43,566 nucleotides of DNA, taken from NCBI GenBank assembly GCA_964605795.1, contig CAZSDZ010000021.1:1-43566 (forward strand). The letters run 5' to 3'. A program made the position numbers and the translations under genes. Source of the DNA: JAFGOM01 sp964605795 (GTDB lineage Archaea; Halobacteriota; Methanomicrobia; Methanomicrobiales; Methanospirillaceae). This document shows, one piece after another, positions 6,493 through 16,300 of the stretch (position 1 is the first letter of the stretch; every line of letters begins with the position of its first letter). A model generated the notes under the pieces. The model had not been told where the DNA came from and did no database searches. It worked only from the letters and a program-made list of their open reading frames with translations.

Positions 6493-8355
6493 ATGGGAAA
6501 ATTATCAATACATGGGACAGTTCCCTTCCAGGAGGCAGAGAGTCATGATGTAGAGGAATGCATCGAAAATATCGAGTCCTGTGCACTGTACCGAATGCTC
6601 CCGTTAAATGCCAAGGAGTACGTACGGGATTATCCTCATCTTCTTGAGTATCTTCACATCTTTCCGGTTGACGAGTTCGGGATACCCCTCTTCTTTTCAG
6701 AGTTAAAGCGTGAGATGCGAACCATGAAGGATCCAAACCTCATTTACCCGGCCGAGCCGCCCATTTTTATCCATATCTTCTTCGATCCTAATGATGTCAG
6801 GAATTATTACATCCCGATAGAACCCTCATTTCTCCATAATATCGGGAAGATACTTCCGGCGATCGAGTATAAGCTCGTTGACCTGCTTGATGCTCTTGAG
6901 GAAGATCCCGAAACAGAGGAGGACAGAAGACGGGTTTTAAAGAACCTGCTGAAACAAGTTACCTACATAAAACCGCGCGGCGAGGCAATCGATCCGTCCC
7001 TCTTACGGATAGAAGGACCAAAGACCGCAAAAGACAAGATCAAGGATTTTTTGGTATCTGATATCGGTTCAACCCCGTCAGCTGAAGCAGAAACCCTCTT
7101 TGCTGAGGTACCGCGGCTTGCTGACGGGCGGGTGATTGTGACCCCGCAGGAGTATACCGCAATCGAGTACCAGATGATCCGCGATAAAGTAGATGTTGGT
7201 CTTCTCTTTCCCTTTATCAAGGATATCTTTATCGAGGATATCACCTGTGACGGTCTGGGCCCGTTGTTTATTGAGCACAAGATCTTTAAAGGGCTTAAAT
7301 CTGTTGTCGGATTTGATAACGAGAAGGTTCTCGATGATTTCTGTATCAAGCTTGCAGAAAAAGCACGCAGACCGATAACCTACCGCAACCCGATCGTTGA
7401 TGCAACCCTCCCTGACGGGTCGCGTATCAACATCGTTTACAGCACCGATGTCAGCAGGCGTGGCAGCAACTTCTCTATCCGTAAAGCCATGGATGATGTC
7501 ATCAGTATCACGAAGCTTGTTGAGTTCAAGACCTGCAGTTACCAGCTGGCGGCATACATCTGGATCTGTATCGAGAACGGAATGTCTCTTTTCATGAGCG
7601 GCGAGACGGCGAGCGGGAAGACAACGAGTCTGAATGCATTTACCACCTTCATCCCGCCTGAAAGCAAGATCGTGAGTATCGAAGATACCCCGGAACTTAT
7701 CATTCCCCACCGGAACTGGACCCAGGAAGTCTCAAAAGGAAAAGGGAAAGGGGAAGGAGAAGGTGGCGATGTCACGATGTTTGACCTTCTGCGTGCCGCG
7801 CTACGTCAGCGTCCCAACATGATAATGGTCGGAGAGATCCGTGGAGTCGAAGGAGCGGTTGCATTCGGTGCCATGCAGACCGGACACCCGGTTATGAGCA
7901 CATTCCACGCATCAACCGTTGAGAAACTTATTCAGCGTCTTACCGGTGATCCCATCCTTATCCCAAAGACCTTTATTGATAACTTAAACCTGGTGGTCAT
8001 CCAGAGTGCTGTCAGGCGGCCGGACGGGAGTACGGTGCGGCGGATGCTGAATGTGAGTGAGCTGGTAGGGTTTGATCCCGAGAGTGGTGGTTTCTCTTTT
8101 GTGGAGGTCTTTACCTGGGACCCGGTCACCGACACGCACGAGTTCACCGGCAAAGGGTCAAGTTACCTCCTTGAATCAAAGATCGCAACCATGCTTGGTA
8201 TGCCTGAGCATAAAAGGGCCCAGATATACATGGAAGTTGAAAAAAGGGCTAAGATTCTCGAAAGACTTCATAAAGCAGGGTACACCGATTTCATCGAGCT
8301 CTTTCACATGATGACCAAGGTCAAGAAGCAGGGACTCCTCGAGATCGAGACGTAA
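6493..8355 (+). CDS. arlI: Archaellum motor ATPase ArlI (FlaI)
   Basis: A type II/IV secretion superfamily hexameric ATPase that powers both assembly and rotation of the archaellum. Walker A is GETASGKT (K376). Walker B/Asp-box features include MIMVGEIRG (E448), with the ALRQRP arginine finger region before it and the MSTFHAST His box after. The N-terminal half (about residues 1-210) is the family's variable domain. An uncommon Gly/Lys/Glu run (KGKGKGEGEGGD, about residues 416-427) sits between the ASP-box region and FDLLRAALRQRP; its DNA is a purine-only simple sequence. At 620 residues it is somewhat longer than many ArlI proteins. One base separates it from arlH; arlJ follows after 17 bases. 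Confidence 0.95.
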   Translation: MGKLSIHGTVPFQEAESHDVEECIENIESCALYRMLPLNAKEYVRDYPHLLEYLHIFPVDEFGIPLFFSELKREMRTMKDPNLIYPAEPPIFIHIFFDPNDVRNYYIPIEPSFLHNIGKILPAIEYKLVDLLDALEEDPETEEDRRRVLKNLLKQVTYIKPRGEAIDPSLLRIEGPKTAKDKIKDFLVSDIGSTPSAEAETLFAEVPRLADGRVIVTPQEYTAIEYQMIRDKVDVGLLFPFIKDIFIEDITCDGLGPLFIEHKIFKGLKSVVGFDNEKVLDDFCIKLAEKARRPITYRNPIVDATLPDGSRINIVYSTDVSRRGSNFSIRKAMDDVISITKLVEFKTCSYQLAAYIWICIENGMSLFMSGETASGKTTSLNAFTTFIPPESKIVSIEDTPELIIPHRNWTQEVSKGKGKGEGEGGDVTMFDLLRAALRQRPNMIMVGEIRGVEGAVAFGAMQTGHPVMSTFHASTVEKLIQRLTGDPILIPKTFIDNLNLVVIQSAVRRPDGSTVRRMLNVSELVGFDPESGGFSFVEVFTWDPVTDTHEFTGKGSSYLLESKIATMLGMPEHKRAQIYMEVEKRAKILERLHKAGYTDFIELFHMMTKVKKQGLLEIET

Positions 8356-8372
8356 CTGTTTGGGAGAATGGT

Positions 8373-9974
8373 ATGGCAGAAGGGGGATTTATCGATAAGC
8401 TGAGAGCATCAAACCAGGGCAAAATCCCGTTTGAAGGTGCCCTGAAATCGATAAAAGCCCGGCTTTATAAATTCATTATCGAAGACAAGCGCATGGGCGC
8501 AGATCTCCTCTTTATGATGACCTATATGGCTGCCATCATCACGGCCCAGGCAACCCGTCCGGAGATATTTGCGTACACTGGTGCCCGCCGGGAGTACGTC
8601 TCAACCCGTTATATCCAGAAGGTGTTCCTCTTTGTGAGACGGTGGGGGTATAGTTATGTCGAAGCCCTGGTGATGGTATCCAAGAAAGTAAAGAACGAGA
8701 TGCTCAAATCGATGCTCAACCGGTATGCAAACGCGATGGAATCGGGTGTGCCTGATGCAGACTACATCATGGGGGAGCTTGATACCATACGAAACGTGTA
8801 CCGGAGTCATTATGAACAGGGAATAGAGATGCTCAAGAAGTGGGGTGACGCCTATATCTCGCTCCTCTTTTCAGGTGCTCTCGTGGGAATCATCATCATG
8901 GTGTCTGTTGCCATATTCGCTCCTGATGATGTCAGTGCAACCCTGTCTGTCTCGTACCTTCTGATAGGGACGATATCGGTCCTGGGTCTGGTGATGATGT
9001 TTAAGGCAGTTCCTGCAGATCCAAAGACTCATGGTCTTTCCTTAGGTTCACCGGAGCAGAACATGATTCACCGGATAGAGCGGCGTATTGTTCCGGTTCT
9101 AATCATCATCGTTGTTCTTCTCCTTTTTCTTGGAATGAACTTTGGTCTTATCCTTCTTCTTATCGGAATGCTCCTCTTCCCGATAGGGGTTATCGGGTAT
9201 ATTGATCATACCAATGTCACCCAGCGCGATGCAGAATTTCCCACTTTTATCAGGGGGCTCGGGTCTATCCAGGGAGGAAAAGGGGGCACTATGGTGAGAG
9301 CTATCGAGGAGATAGACAAGAAATCACTGGTGGTTCTTGAGCCTCTCATCGGAGCAGTATATACCAAGTTAAACCTGGGTTTAAACGAACACCAGACCTG
9401 GATCCGGTTTGTGAACGACAGTGGCAGTTTCCTTATCTCTATGTATCTTAACATCTATCGGGATGCACTCGAGCTTGGTGGTGCTGCTGACAAGGTGGGG
9501 CAGATCGTGGGCTCTTCCATGCTGGAGCAGGTTCTCTTAAGTGATCACCGTCAGAACGTCTCGATGGGATTTATCACCCTTCTTGTTCCGATGCATGCGA
9601 TGATGGTTGCTATCTTTTTATTTCTGTACCATATCCTGACAACAATGAGCGTTGCAGTTACCCAGGTGATGAGCACCCTTGAGGATTCGAGTGCTGCTCT
9701 TTCAGGGACAGGAACATCGGTTGGTGGATCCCTTGCCGGCTCCCTCTTTGTTTTTGCAAACTTTGATGATGTTGTCATCGGCAGGTATGTCGTTATTATC
9801 GTCTCCATGCTTGTAATATCAAATACCCTTGCCGGCAAGATTGTGATGGGTGGTGACCGGTACCTGCTCTATTTCTTTGCCAGTCTTATCTGTGCAGTCA
9901 GCGGAATTATTTACGTTATCGCACCGATTTTAATAGGATTGTTCTTCCAGATCCCGGCATTTGAGGGGGTTTAA
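8373..9974 (+). CDS. arlJ: Archaellum membrane platform protein ArlJ (FlaJ)
   Basis: A 533-residue polytopic membrane protein with type II secretion F domains. It is the inner-membrane platform on which ArlI acts. Hydrophobic spans lie near residues 160-210 (LLFSGALVGIIIMVSVAIFA, LSVSYLLIGTISVLGLVMMF), 245-275 and 410-430. More occur in the last 80 residues (VVIIVSMLVISNTLAGKIVM, LYFFASLICAVSGIIYVIAP). Large positively charged cytosolic loops sit between them, as expected for binding ArlI. A GAGAATGGT sequence before the ATG is a weak ribosome binding site. The next gene starts 3 bases after the stop. Confidence 0.92.
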   Translation: MAEGGFIDKLRASNQGKIPFEGALKSIKARLYKFIIEDKRMGADLLFMMTYMAAIITAQATRPEIFAYTGARREYVSTRYIQKVFLFVRRWGYSYVEALVMVSKKVKNEMLKSMLNRYANAMESGVPDADYIMGELDTIRNVYRSHYEQGIEMLKKWGDAYISLLFSGALVGIIIMVSVAIFAPDDVSATLSVSYLLIGTISVLGLVMMFKAVPADPKTHGLSLGSPEQNMIHRIERRIVPVLIIIVVLLLFLGMNFGLILLLIGMLLFPIGVIGYIDHTNVTQRDAEFPTFIRGLGSIQGGKGGTMVRAIEEIDKKSLVVLEPLIGAVYTKLNLGLNEHQTWIRFVNDSGSFLISMYLNIYRDALELGGAADKVGQIVGSSMLEQVLLSDHRQNVSMGFITLLVPMHAMMVAIFLFLYHILTTMSVAVTQVMSTLEDSSAALSGTGTSVGGSLAGSLFVFANFDDVVIGRYVVIIVSMLVISNTLAGKIVMGGDRYLLYFFASLICAVSGIIYVIAPILIGLFFQIPAFEGV

Positions 9975-9977
9975 CTG

Positions 9978-11078
9978 ATGAACCTGTCAGATTCCTCAAG
10001 ACGGTTTATTCTCTTTCTCGTGATTGTTATCGGGGGATCTGTTCTTCTCATCTTTGATATTCCTGTGGTGTACCTCATGGTTGCTCTGTTTGGGCTCGCA
10101 GGCATCCTGCTCGTTGTAACCGGTGCCATCATCATCGGCGATGTCATCCATGAGATCAGATATGTGTTAAAAAACCGCAAACCAAAAGTAAAAAAAATAA
10201 AACCGAAAAAAGAGCCAAAACAAAAGAAAGAGCCAAAAAAGAGAGAAGCAGCAGGAAAAAGTTCCCCGTTCTCCCTTTTGTCAGGAAAGGGAGGATCAGA
10301 TACACAGAAAACAAAGAAGGAGAAGAGTAGTCTTTTCTCATCCCTCTCACGGGATTCTGCAGAAAAAGATGTTACCCAACGGGATACAAAAAGGCCAGGA
10401 AAAGCAGATACCCCACAACCAGGATCTGAAGAAAAAGACAAAAGTGAATCCACTACCGGACAGACGGTTATCAGGAAGAAAGAAGAAGATATAGACGCGG
10501 ATCTCCTTGATGATTTTGATATCGATCTGGATCTTGATTCTGAGCTGGATTCCATGAATCCTGATGATGAGTTCAAGAGTATCAGGACCCCTTTTGCCGA
10601 AGATTCCGCAATGCCTGAGGCGAGCGATGTTCAGAAACTTGATATCGCAACCTCTGAGGAAGATGATGAGATAATTTTTGATGAAAATGCGGTCGGTGAC
10701 GATGATATCGATTCTATCTACAGCAGCGCCATGGATACCGGTTCGGCAAGTGGATCTGATGACATACTGGCAAGCATGGAGGGTGGCGATTCAATCAGTA
10801 TGTCAGATATCTCTTCCTACTCTTCAGGTGACGACTCCCCGTATGGGTACGGGGGGGATGAAGAGAGCGAGGAGCAGTACGAACTGGGTGCGTTTGGGAG
10901 TGGTGGCGGTGATGATGACCTTATCGCATCCCTGAAAGCAGATATAAATGAACTAAAAGAGAAAGATGATAATTGTCTCTTACGTGATCTCAAAGATATC
11001 GATGTATCTGCTGAACAGTTACAGGATGAATTACAGGATATTATGAATATAATTACTAAAAAGATTAAAAAGAGATAA
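9978..11078 (+). CDS. Uncharacterised two-TM acidic protein in the archaellum operon
   Basis: I do not recognise a named family. The 366 residues comprise two adjacent membrane helices (residues 9-27 and 29-51), a strongly basic stretch (about 60-85, Lys/Pro repeats) and a Ser/Lys-rich linker. A long acidic disordered region (about 160-310) rich in DD, SGSDD and Tyr/Gly follows. The C-terminal helix (about 320-366) has heptad-like hydrophobics (LIASLKADINELKEKDDNCLLRDLKDIDVSAEQLQDEL). It begins 3 bases after arlJ and lies 27 bases before cheF, so it is co-transcribed with the motor and with the signalling genes. A membrane-tethered coiled coil here could be an ArlX-like ring or a scaffold linking motor and taxis proteins; that is inference from position and architecture only. 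Composition is low-complexity, so weak homology would be hard to detect. Confidence 0.75.
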   Translation: MNLSDSSRRFILFLVIVIGGSVLLIFDIPVVYLMVALFGLAGILLVVTGAIIIGDVIHEIRYVLKNRKPKVKKIKPKKEPKQKKEPKKREAAGKSSPFSLLSGKGGSDTQKTKKEKSSLFSSLSRDSAEKDVTQRDTKRPGKADTPQPGSEEKDKSESTTGQTVIRKKEEDIDADLLDDFDIDLDLDSELDSMNPDDEFKSIRTPFAEDSAMPEASDVQKLDIATSEEDDEIIFDENAVGDDDIDSIYSSAMDTGSASGSDDILASMEGGDSISMSDISSYSSGDDSPYGYGGDEESEEQYELGAFGSGGGDDDLIASLKADINELKEKDDNCLLRDLKDIDVSAEQLQDELQDIMNIITKKIKKR

Positions 11079-11105
11079 TAGGTACACAATGGAACAGGGG
11101 ATTGT

Positions 11106-11927
11106 ATGACTGAGGTTCCGGTTAAGATTGAAAAGGACGGGGCATGGGTAACATCAAAGATAGATGTTACCGAGAGTGGTCTTAGCCTTCGTGAACCTTA
11201 TAACAAAGATATCCCGTATCGTTCCATTGTTGATCTCCGTCAGCATAAAACGGTACTTCTTCTTACTGCAACCGGAGAATCAAAGACCGAGAACCATTAC
11301 AAGATTGCATCGGTAGAAAAGGTGCTTGTGGTCTTAAAAAAGCGGATCATCATGTCTTGTAATGCATACCGTCTCATGGCGCATTTCATGTCTCCTGCGA
11401 TCAGGGGTGGGGTTTTAGTGACTGATGCGAAGTGGGAGAAGGGAGCTGTTGCCGTATTAAAGACAGGGATTTGGTTTGTCAGCCAGGATAAACAGGTCTG
11501 TGTACCTTTAGATGAGGTTACCAGCCTTGAACTGACAAAACGTGAACTGCAAAAGAAGAAACTTGACGTGGTCAAGATTGATTTTCTCGATGAGAACGAG
11601 GTGGTCACCAGTTTTGTTCTCTGTCCCCTCTCAACCCTGCAGGTTCTGTACAGTTTTCTTCGTGATGCGACAAAAGACAAGGATATGAAAGGAGGTGAGC
11701 TGGAGCAGCTTGATGCCCAGTCAGCCCAGGTTGCAATGCTCGTATATAGTGGCATGGATACGCATGCTATCGAGAATATGTTAAATATCTCACAGACTGA
11801 ACTGGATGCGATATACGAGACGTTACTGAAGTTAAAACTGGTTGAGGTTGTGATGATCAGAAAAGAAGTCCAGTTGACTCCAAAAGGAGTCAGATATATC
11901 ACTGAAGCACTCAGACCGCCGGCATAA
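11106..11927 (+). CDS. cheF: Archaeal taxis adaptor CheF
   Basis: CheF (formerly DUF439) bridges phosphorylated CheY and the archaellum ArlCE ring and is found only in archaea that swim with archaella and use Che proteins. The 273-residue protein has the family layout: two beta-rich N-terminal segments (for example SKIDVTESGLSLREPYNKDIPYRSI and GIWFVSQDKQVCVPLDEVTSLE). A C-terminal winged-helix-like part (MLNISQTELDAIYETLLKLKLVEVV, then LTPKGVRYITEAL) completes it. It sits directly upstream of cheY, as in other euryarchaea. A 57-base gap follows before cheY. Confidence 0.88.
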   Translation: MTEVPVKIEKDGAWVTSKIDVTESGLSLREPYNKDIPYRSIVDLRQHKTVLLLTATGESKTENHYKIASVEKVLVVLKKRIIMSCNAYRLMAHFMSPAIRGGVLVTDAKWEKGAVAVLKTGIWFVSQDKQVCVPLDEVTSLELTKRELQKKKLDVVKIDFLDENEVVTSFVLCPLSTLQVLYSFLRDATKDKDMKGGELEQLDAQSAQVAMLVYSGMDTHAIENMLNISQTELDAIYETLLKLKLVEVVMIRKEVQLTPKGVRYITEALRPPA

Positions 11928-11968
11928 GTGATACAAACCAATATCTAGAGAAGATGCAAGATTATTAC

Positions 11969-11975
11969 AGGAGGA
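11969..11975 (+). promoter_or_regulatory. Strong ribosome binding site of cheY
   Basis: AGGAGGA lies about 9 bases upstream of the cheY ATG and is the best Shine-Dalgarno match in the motility operon. Most neighbouring genes instead rely on overlap or very short spacing. This would favour high CheY output. Confidence 0.65.
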
Positions 11976-11984
11976 TATTTTTCT

Positions 11985-12347
11985 ATGGGCAGAATTCTCA
12001 TCGTTGATGATACATTGTTTATGCGGACTCTTCTTAAAAACATCCTTTCTTCCGGAGGACATGAGATTGTCGGTGAAGCAGAGGATGGGGATGTCGGTGT
12101 CGAGAAGTACAAGGAACTGCAGCCTGATCTGGTGACCATGGATGTAGTAATGCCGAAGATGAATGGAATTGAGGCATTAAAGGCTATTAAAAGTCTGGAT
12201 GCAAATGCCAAAGTTATCATGTGCACAGCAGTCGGCCAGGAACAGATGGTGAAACTTGCGATAAAGAGTGGAGCCAGGGGATATATAGTAAAACCCTTTC
12301 AGGCTCCCAAAGTTCTTGAAGAGATAGGGAACGTTCTTGGTGCTTGA
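11985..12347 (+). CDS. cheY: Chemotaxis response regulator CheY
   Basis: A 120-residue single receiver domain. The acidic pocket is at D8-D9, the phospho-acceptor is D53 (LVTMDVVMP), the switch Thr is T81 (MCTA) and the conserved Lys is K103 (YIVKPF). There is no output domain. In archaea CheY-P acts through CheF on ArlCE rather than on FliM. It would be phosphorylated by the downstream CheA and dephosphorylated by the two CheC domains encoded in this window. The start is supported by AGGAGGA nine bases upstream. The cheB ATG follows 2 bases after the stop. Confidence 0.96.
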   Translation: MGRILIVDDTLFMRTLLKNILSSGGHEIVGEAEDGDVGVEKYKELQPDLVTMDVVMPKMNGIEALKAIKSLDANAKVIMCTAVGQEQMVKLAIKSGARGYIVKPFQAPKVLEEIGNVLGA

Positions 12348-12349
12348 TA

Positions 12350-13378
12350 ATGATTAAAGTCCTCATTATCGATGATTCGATATTTATCAGGACCATAGTC
12401 AGTGACATGCTCTCAAGCGATCCTGATATTACCGTCATCGGGACCGCATCAGACGGAGTAGAAGCTCTTGAGAAGATCCGGGAACTAAAACCCGACGTGA
12501 TAACCCTTGATATTGAGATGCCAAAGATGTCAGGGTTGCAGGTTTTAGAACACAGAAAGGAATTTCCAACCTTTCCAAAGACACTCATGCTCAGTTCGCT
12601 CACCTCTGAAGGCGCTGCAGCCACAAAAGAGGCACTTCTCCTTGGCGCTGATGACTTTCTCCTCAAACCCAAAGGTATCAGTAATGTCAGGGAGGCAGGT
12701 GGCGAGATATGCCAGAAGATACACAATCTCATCTCGATTCCTATCGTTCACGTCAAGGAAAAAACGTCTGATAAGGCAGCAGAAGTCCTTATTCTTATTG
12801 GATCTTCTGCCGGAGGGCCACCGATGTTAGATATTATCCTCTCTTCATTCCCGAATGATATCAGGGCTGCGGTGGTCGTGACCCAGCACATGCCTACCGG
12901 TGGATTTACTGCAGCTCTCGCAGCCAGACTCAATAAAATATCTCCCTTAACGATCCAGGAGTCCTCAAACGGCGATATCCTATCACAGGGGCAGGTTTAT
13001 GTCTCAAAAGCAGGGTATCATACCGTCATCTCGTCGTACCTGGATCCATCAGGAAAAAAAGCAGGAAAAATTATCCATACAACCGCACCGCCCGTGCACA
13101 ATGTCCGCCCTGCAGTAGATAAAACATTCATATCAGCGTCTGAAGTGTACGGTCCCCGCATTGTTTCGGTCATCCTATCAGGAATGGGCAGGGATGGGGG
13201 TGAAGGGACACAGGCGGTAAAAGAGAAAGGGGGGGTTACCTTTGTCTGCAGACAGGAGGATTGTCTGGTATATGGTATGGCACGATCGGCCCTTGACACG
13301 AATTGTGTTGATGAAGTACTCCCTTTAACGGCAATAGCAGACCGTCTTGCCGATACGGCAAAAGCCATAGCGAAGTGA
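12350..13378 (+). CDS. cheB: Receptor methylesterase/response regulator CheB
   Basis: CheB removes methyl groups from, and deamidates, chemoreceptors for adaptation, and is activated by CheA. The N-terminal receiver has D8-D9 and phospho-acceptor D54 (TLDIEMP). The C-terminal esterase has the catalytic triad S153 (GSSAGG), H180 (VTQHMPTGG) and D282 (SGMGRDG). The protein is 342 residues from ATG 12350, a normal length. An in-frame TTG at 12344 overlaps the cheY stop but the ATG is preferred. It ends 6 bases before cheA. No receptor or CheR gene is in the window, so its substrates are encoded elsewhere. Confidence 0.96.
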   Translation: MIKVLIIDDSIFIRTIVSDMLSSDPDITVIGTASDGVEALEKIRELKPDVITLDIEMPKMSGLQVLEHRKEFPTFPKTLMLSSLTSEGAAATKEALLLGADDFLLKPKGISNVREAGGEICQKIHNLISIPIVHVKEKTSDKAAEVLILIGSSAGGPPMLDIILSSFPNDIRAAVVVTQHMPTGGFTAALAARLNKISPLTIQESSNGDILSQGQVYVSKAGYHTVISSYLDPSGKKAGKIIHTTAPPVHNVRPAVDKTFISASEVYGPRIVSVILSGMGRDGGEGTQAVKEKGGVTFVCRQEDCLVYGMARSALDTNCVDEVLPLTAIADRLADTAKAIAK

Positions 13379-13384
13379 TATGAT

Positions 13385-16300
13385 ATGAGCGAGATGGAGA
13401 GCTACCGGCTCCTGTTTGTTGCAGAATCGCGGGAAAACCATGAGAGTATTGTTCAGAATCTGTTGATCCTCGAGCAGGGATCAGATGAAACTGCCATCGA
13501 TAACATCTTTCGCTCTGCTCATTCACTCAAAGGGATGTCAGCCTCTATGGGATACAGCACCATGGAAGAGGTCTGTCATGCCCTCGAGGATGTCTTCTCA
13601 AGAATCAGAAATGGTACCCTGCAGGTTTCCCAGCAGTTAATCGACGACCTCCTTGCCGGGGTCGATGATATCGAGATGATGATTGATGACATCGAGACAG
13701 GGGGGGACGGGAATGTTATCGATCTCGAGGCACGGGTTGCATCACTGAAAAGATGGCTTTCTGCCGATGCCGGTCATCCTCTCCCTGCTGATTCGGGCAC
13801 GCCTGAAATTCGACAGATCCAGACTGAACAAGAGCAGACATCAATATCCTCACCGGTGACAGAGACCGAGCCTTCCGGTTCACGGTCCTATCATGTTCAT
13901 CTCACCCTCTCAGATACCTGTGATTCAAAAAATTTACGAGCAATGGTTGTTCTGCAGAATCTTGAGAGTATCGGGATTATATCCTCTCTTACTCCTCCAA
14001 GAGAGACGATTGAGGATGACGAATCCTTTGACGGGACGATTGATATCGTAATGACCTCAGATAGCGGTGATGAGGCCATAGCGATTATTACCGGTACCTC
14101 TGACATTGCATCGGTCTCAATAGAGAAGAAAGATGTCTCCATGGTATCCGGTGCAGCATCTCCAAAAACCTCTGCACCCCAATCATCATTTCCAGCCGGT
14201 ATGGCCACGTATGATATCCGTATTGAGATGTCTGACACCTGCGATTCAAAAAATTTACGAGCAATGCTTTTTCTCGTGAATCTCCAGAGTATCGGTACAA
14301 TAACTTCCCTTTCACCATCCCGCGAGACTATTGAAGATGATCCTTCATTTTCCGGCTCAATGGAGATAACCGTTCAGACTGATGCAGAACAAGATTTTCT
14401 CCAGAAGATGATATCATCCTCAGATTTTGCAAAAGGATCTGTTGAGCAGTCAGGGATACAAACACCATCCCAGACCCCAAAAGAGGTTGCCCTTCCTTTA
14501 AAGGAAGTGATGGCACCCGTCTCTCCTCCTCCGTCTCCCCTGTCTGTTGGTCTGCCGGAATATTCCATTCATGTTGTGATGTCAGATACGTGTGACTCCA
14601 AAAATTTACGAGGGATGCTGATTGTCTCCGGCCTTAAGACCATTGGTGAGATAATTGCGATAACTCCTCCCCTGGAGACCATTGAAGATGATCAGGACTT
14701 CTCAGGGGTTCTTGATATCAGGTTTACATCAGAAAGTGATTCAGACCGGATTGAATCATTCCTGGTGAGTTCTGATGTAGCCTCCTATACCGTTATCCCT
14801 TCACGGGGCGGACAGAAACCGGTTCGCGGCACACCTGCGATAAAGCGATCAGAGGATAGACCGGCAGAGCAGCGCCCCTCTGGAGCAGCAGCCCGGGATG
14901 GTACCGCACAAAAGAAGGTACGCGAGGTCAAGAATATCAGGGTCGATATTGAGCGTCTTGATCACATGATGAACCTTGTCGAGGATCTCGTCATTAATCG
15001 TGGCAGACTGGAGCTGATTGCAGAGAAGTACCGGATAAAGGAACTGGATGAGACCTTAAACATGGTCAACCGGTCAGTTGCCGATCTCCAGATCCTGATG
15101 ATGGATATCAGGATGATCCCGCTCAACCAGATCTTTAACCGGTTTCCCCGAACCGTCCGCGATATTGCAGCAAAGGAAGGGAAAGAGGTAGATTTCATCA
15201 TCGAGGGTGGAGACACGGAACTTGACCGGAGTGTAATGGACGGATTAAATGATCCCCTGTTGCATCTTATCAGGAATGCGATCGACCACGGCATTGAATC
15301 TCCCAAAGAACGGAGAGAAGCAGGGAAAAATCCAAAAGGAATTCTTCGTCTGTCTGCCTCCCGTGACAAGGATAATGTCGTGCTGGTTATCGAGGATGAT
15401 GGAAAGGGACTCAATGCTGAATTAATTAAGAAAAAAGCACTTCAAAGGGGACTTTCATCAAAGGAAGCACTCGATGATCTCTCTGATGAGGATGCCTATG
15501 AGTTACTGTTCCTTCCCGGTTTCTCAACCGCAGAGAAGATAACCGATATCAGCGGGCGTGGTGTCGGGCTTGATGTCGTCAGGACCTCTATTAATGCACT
15601 TCAGGGTACAATCAAACTGGATTCTGAACCAGGAATTGGTACTCGGTTTGAGCTCGTCTTACCTCCCACGATGGCTATCGTTATGGTGATGATGGTCAGG
15701 ATGAATAACCGACGGTGTGCAATCCCCATCAATAACGTTGCAGAGGTTGCAAGTCTTGCTGCATTTCCGATACGAAGGATTGGAAAGGGAGAAGCGATTC
15801 TTATGCGGGAGGAGATTATCACTCTGTATCCTCTTGATGATATGTTCGGGAAGAGTGAAAATGGTGAGATCCTCATCATTTTACAGTATCAGAACCAGAA
15901 AGGGGCAATCGTTGCGGATCTTATCGAAGGGCAGCAGGAAGTTGTTATCAAACCCTTAAGTAAGTTTGTCGGGTCATGTGAAGGGATAAGCGGGGTGACG
16001 ATCCCGGGTGACGGAGAGGTTGTTCCGGTTCTTGACGTAAACTCGATTATCAAGGAGCCAACCACCCAAAGGAGTACCAAAAAGAGACCAAAGACAGTTG
16101 TTACTTCTGCAGTGACCTCAAAGGAGAAGAGTAACGGAATAATCTTTTCTGAAAAAAACTGTGATACTCTAAAGGAACTGGGAAATATCGGGGCAGCGCA
16201 TGCAGCTACAACACTCTCAACCATGCTCAACACAACCATCGCCATCGAGGTGCCTGAGATTACAATTGTGGACCTGGCAGAGATGTCCCGGTATGTGAGC

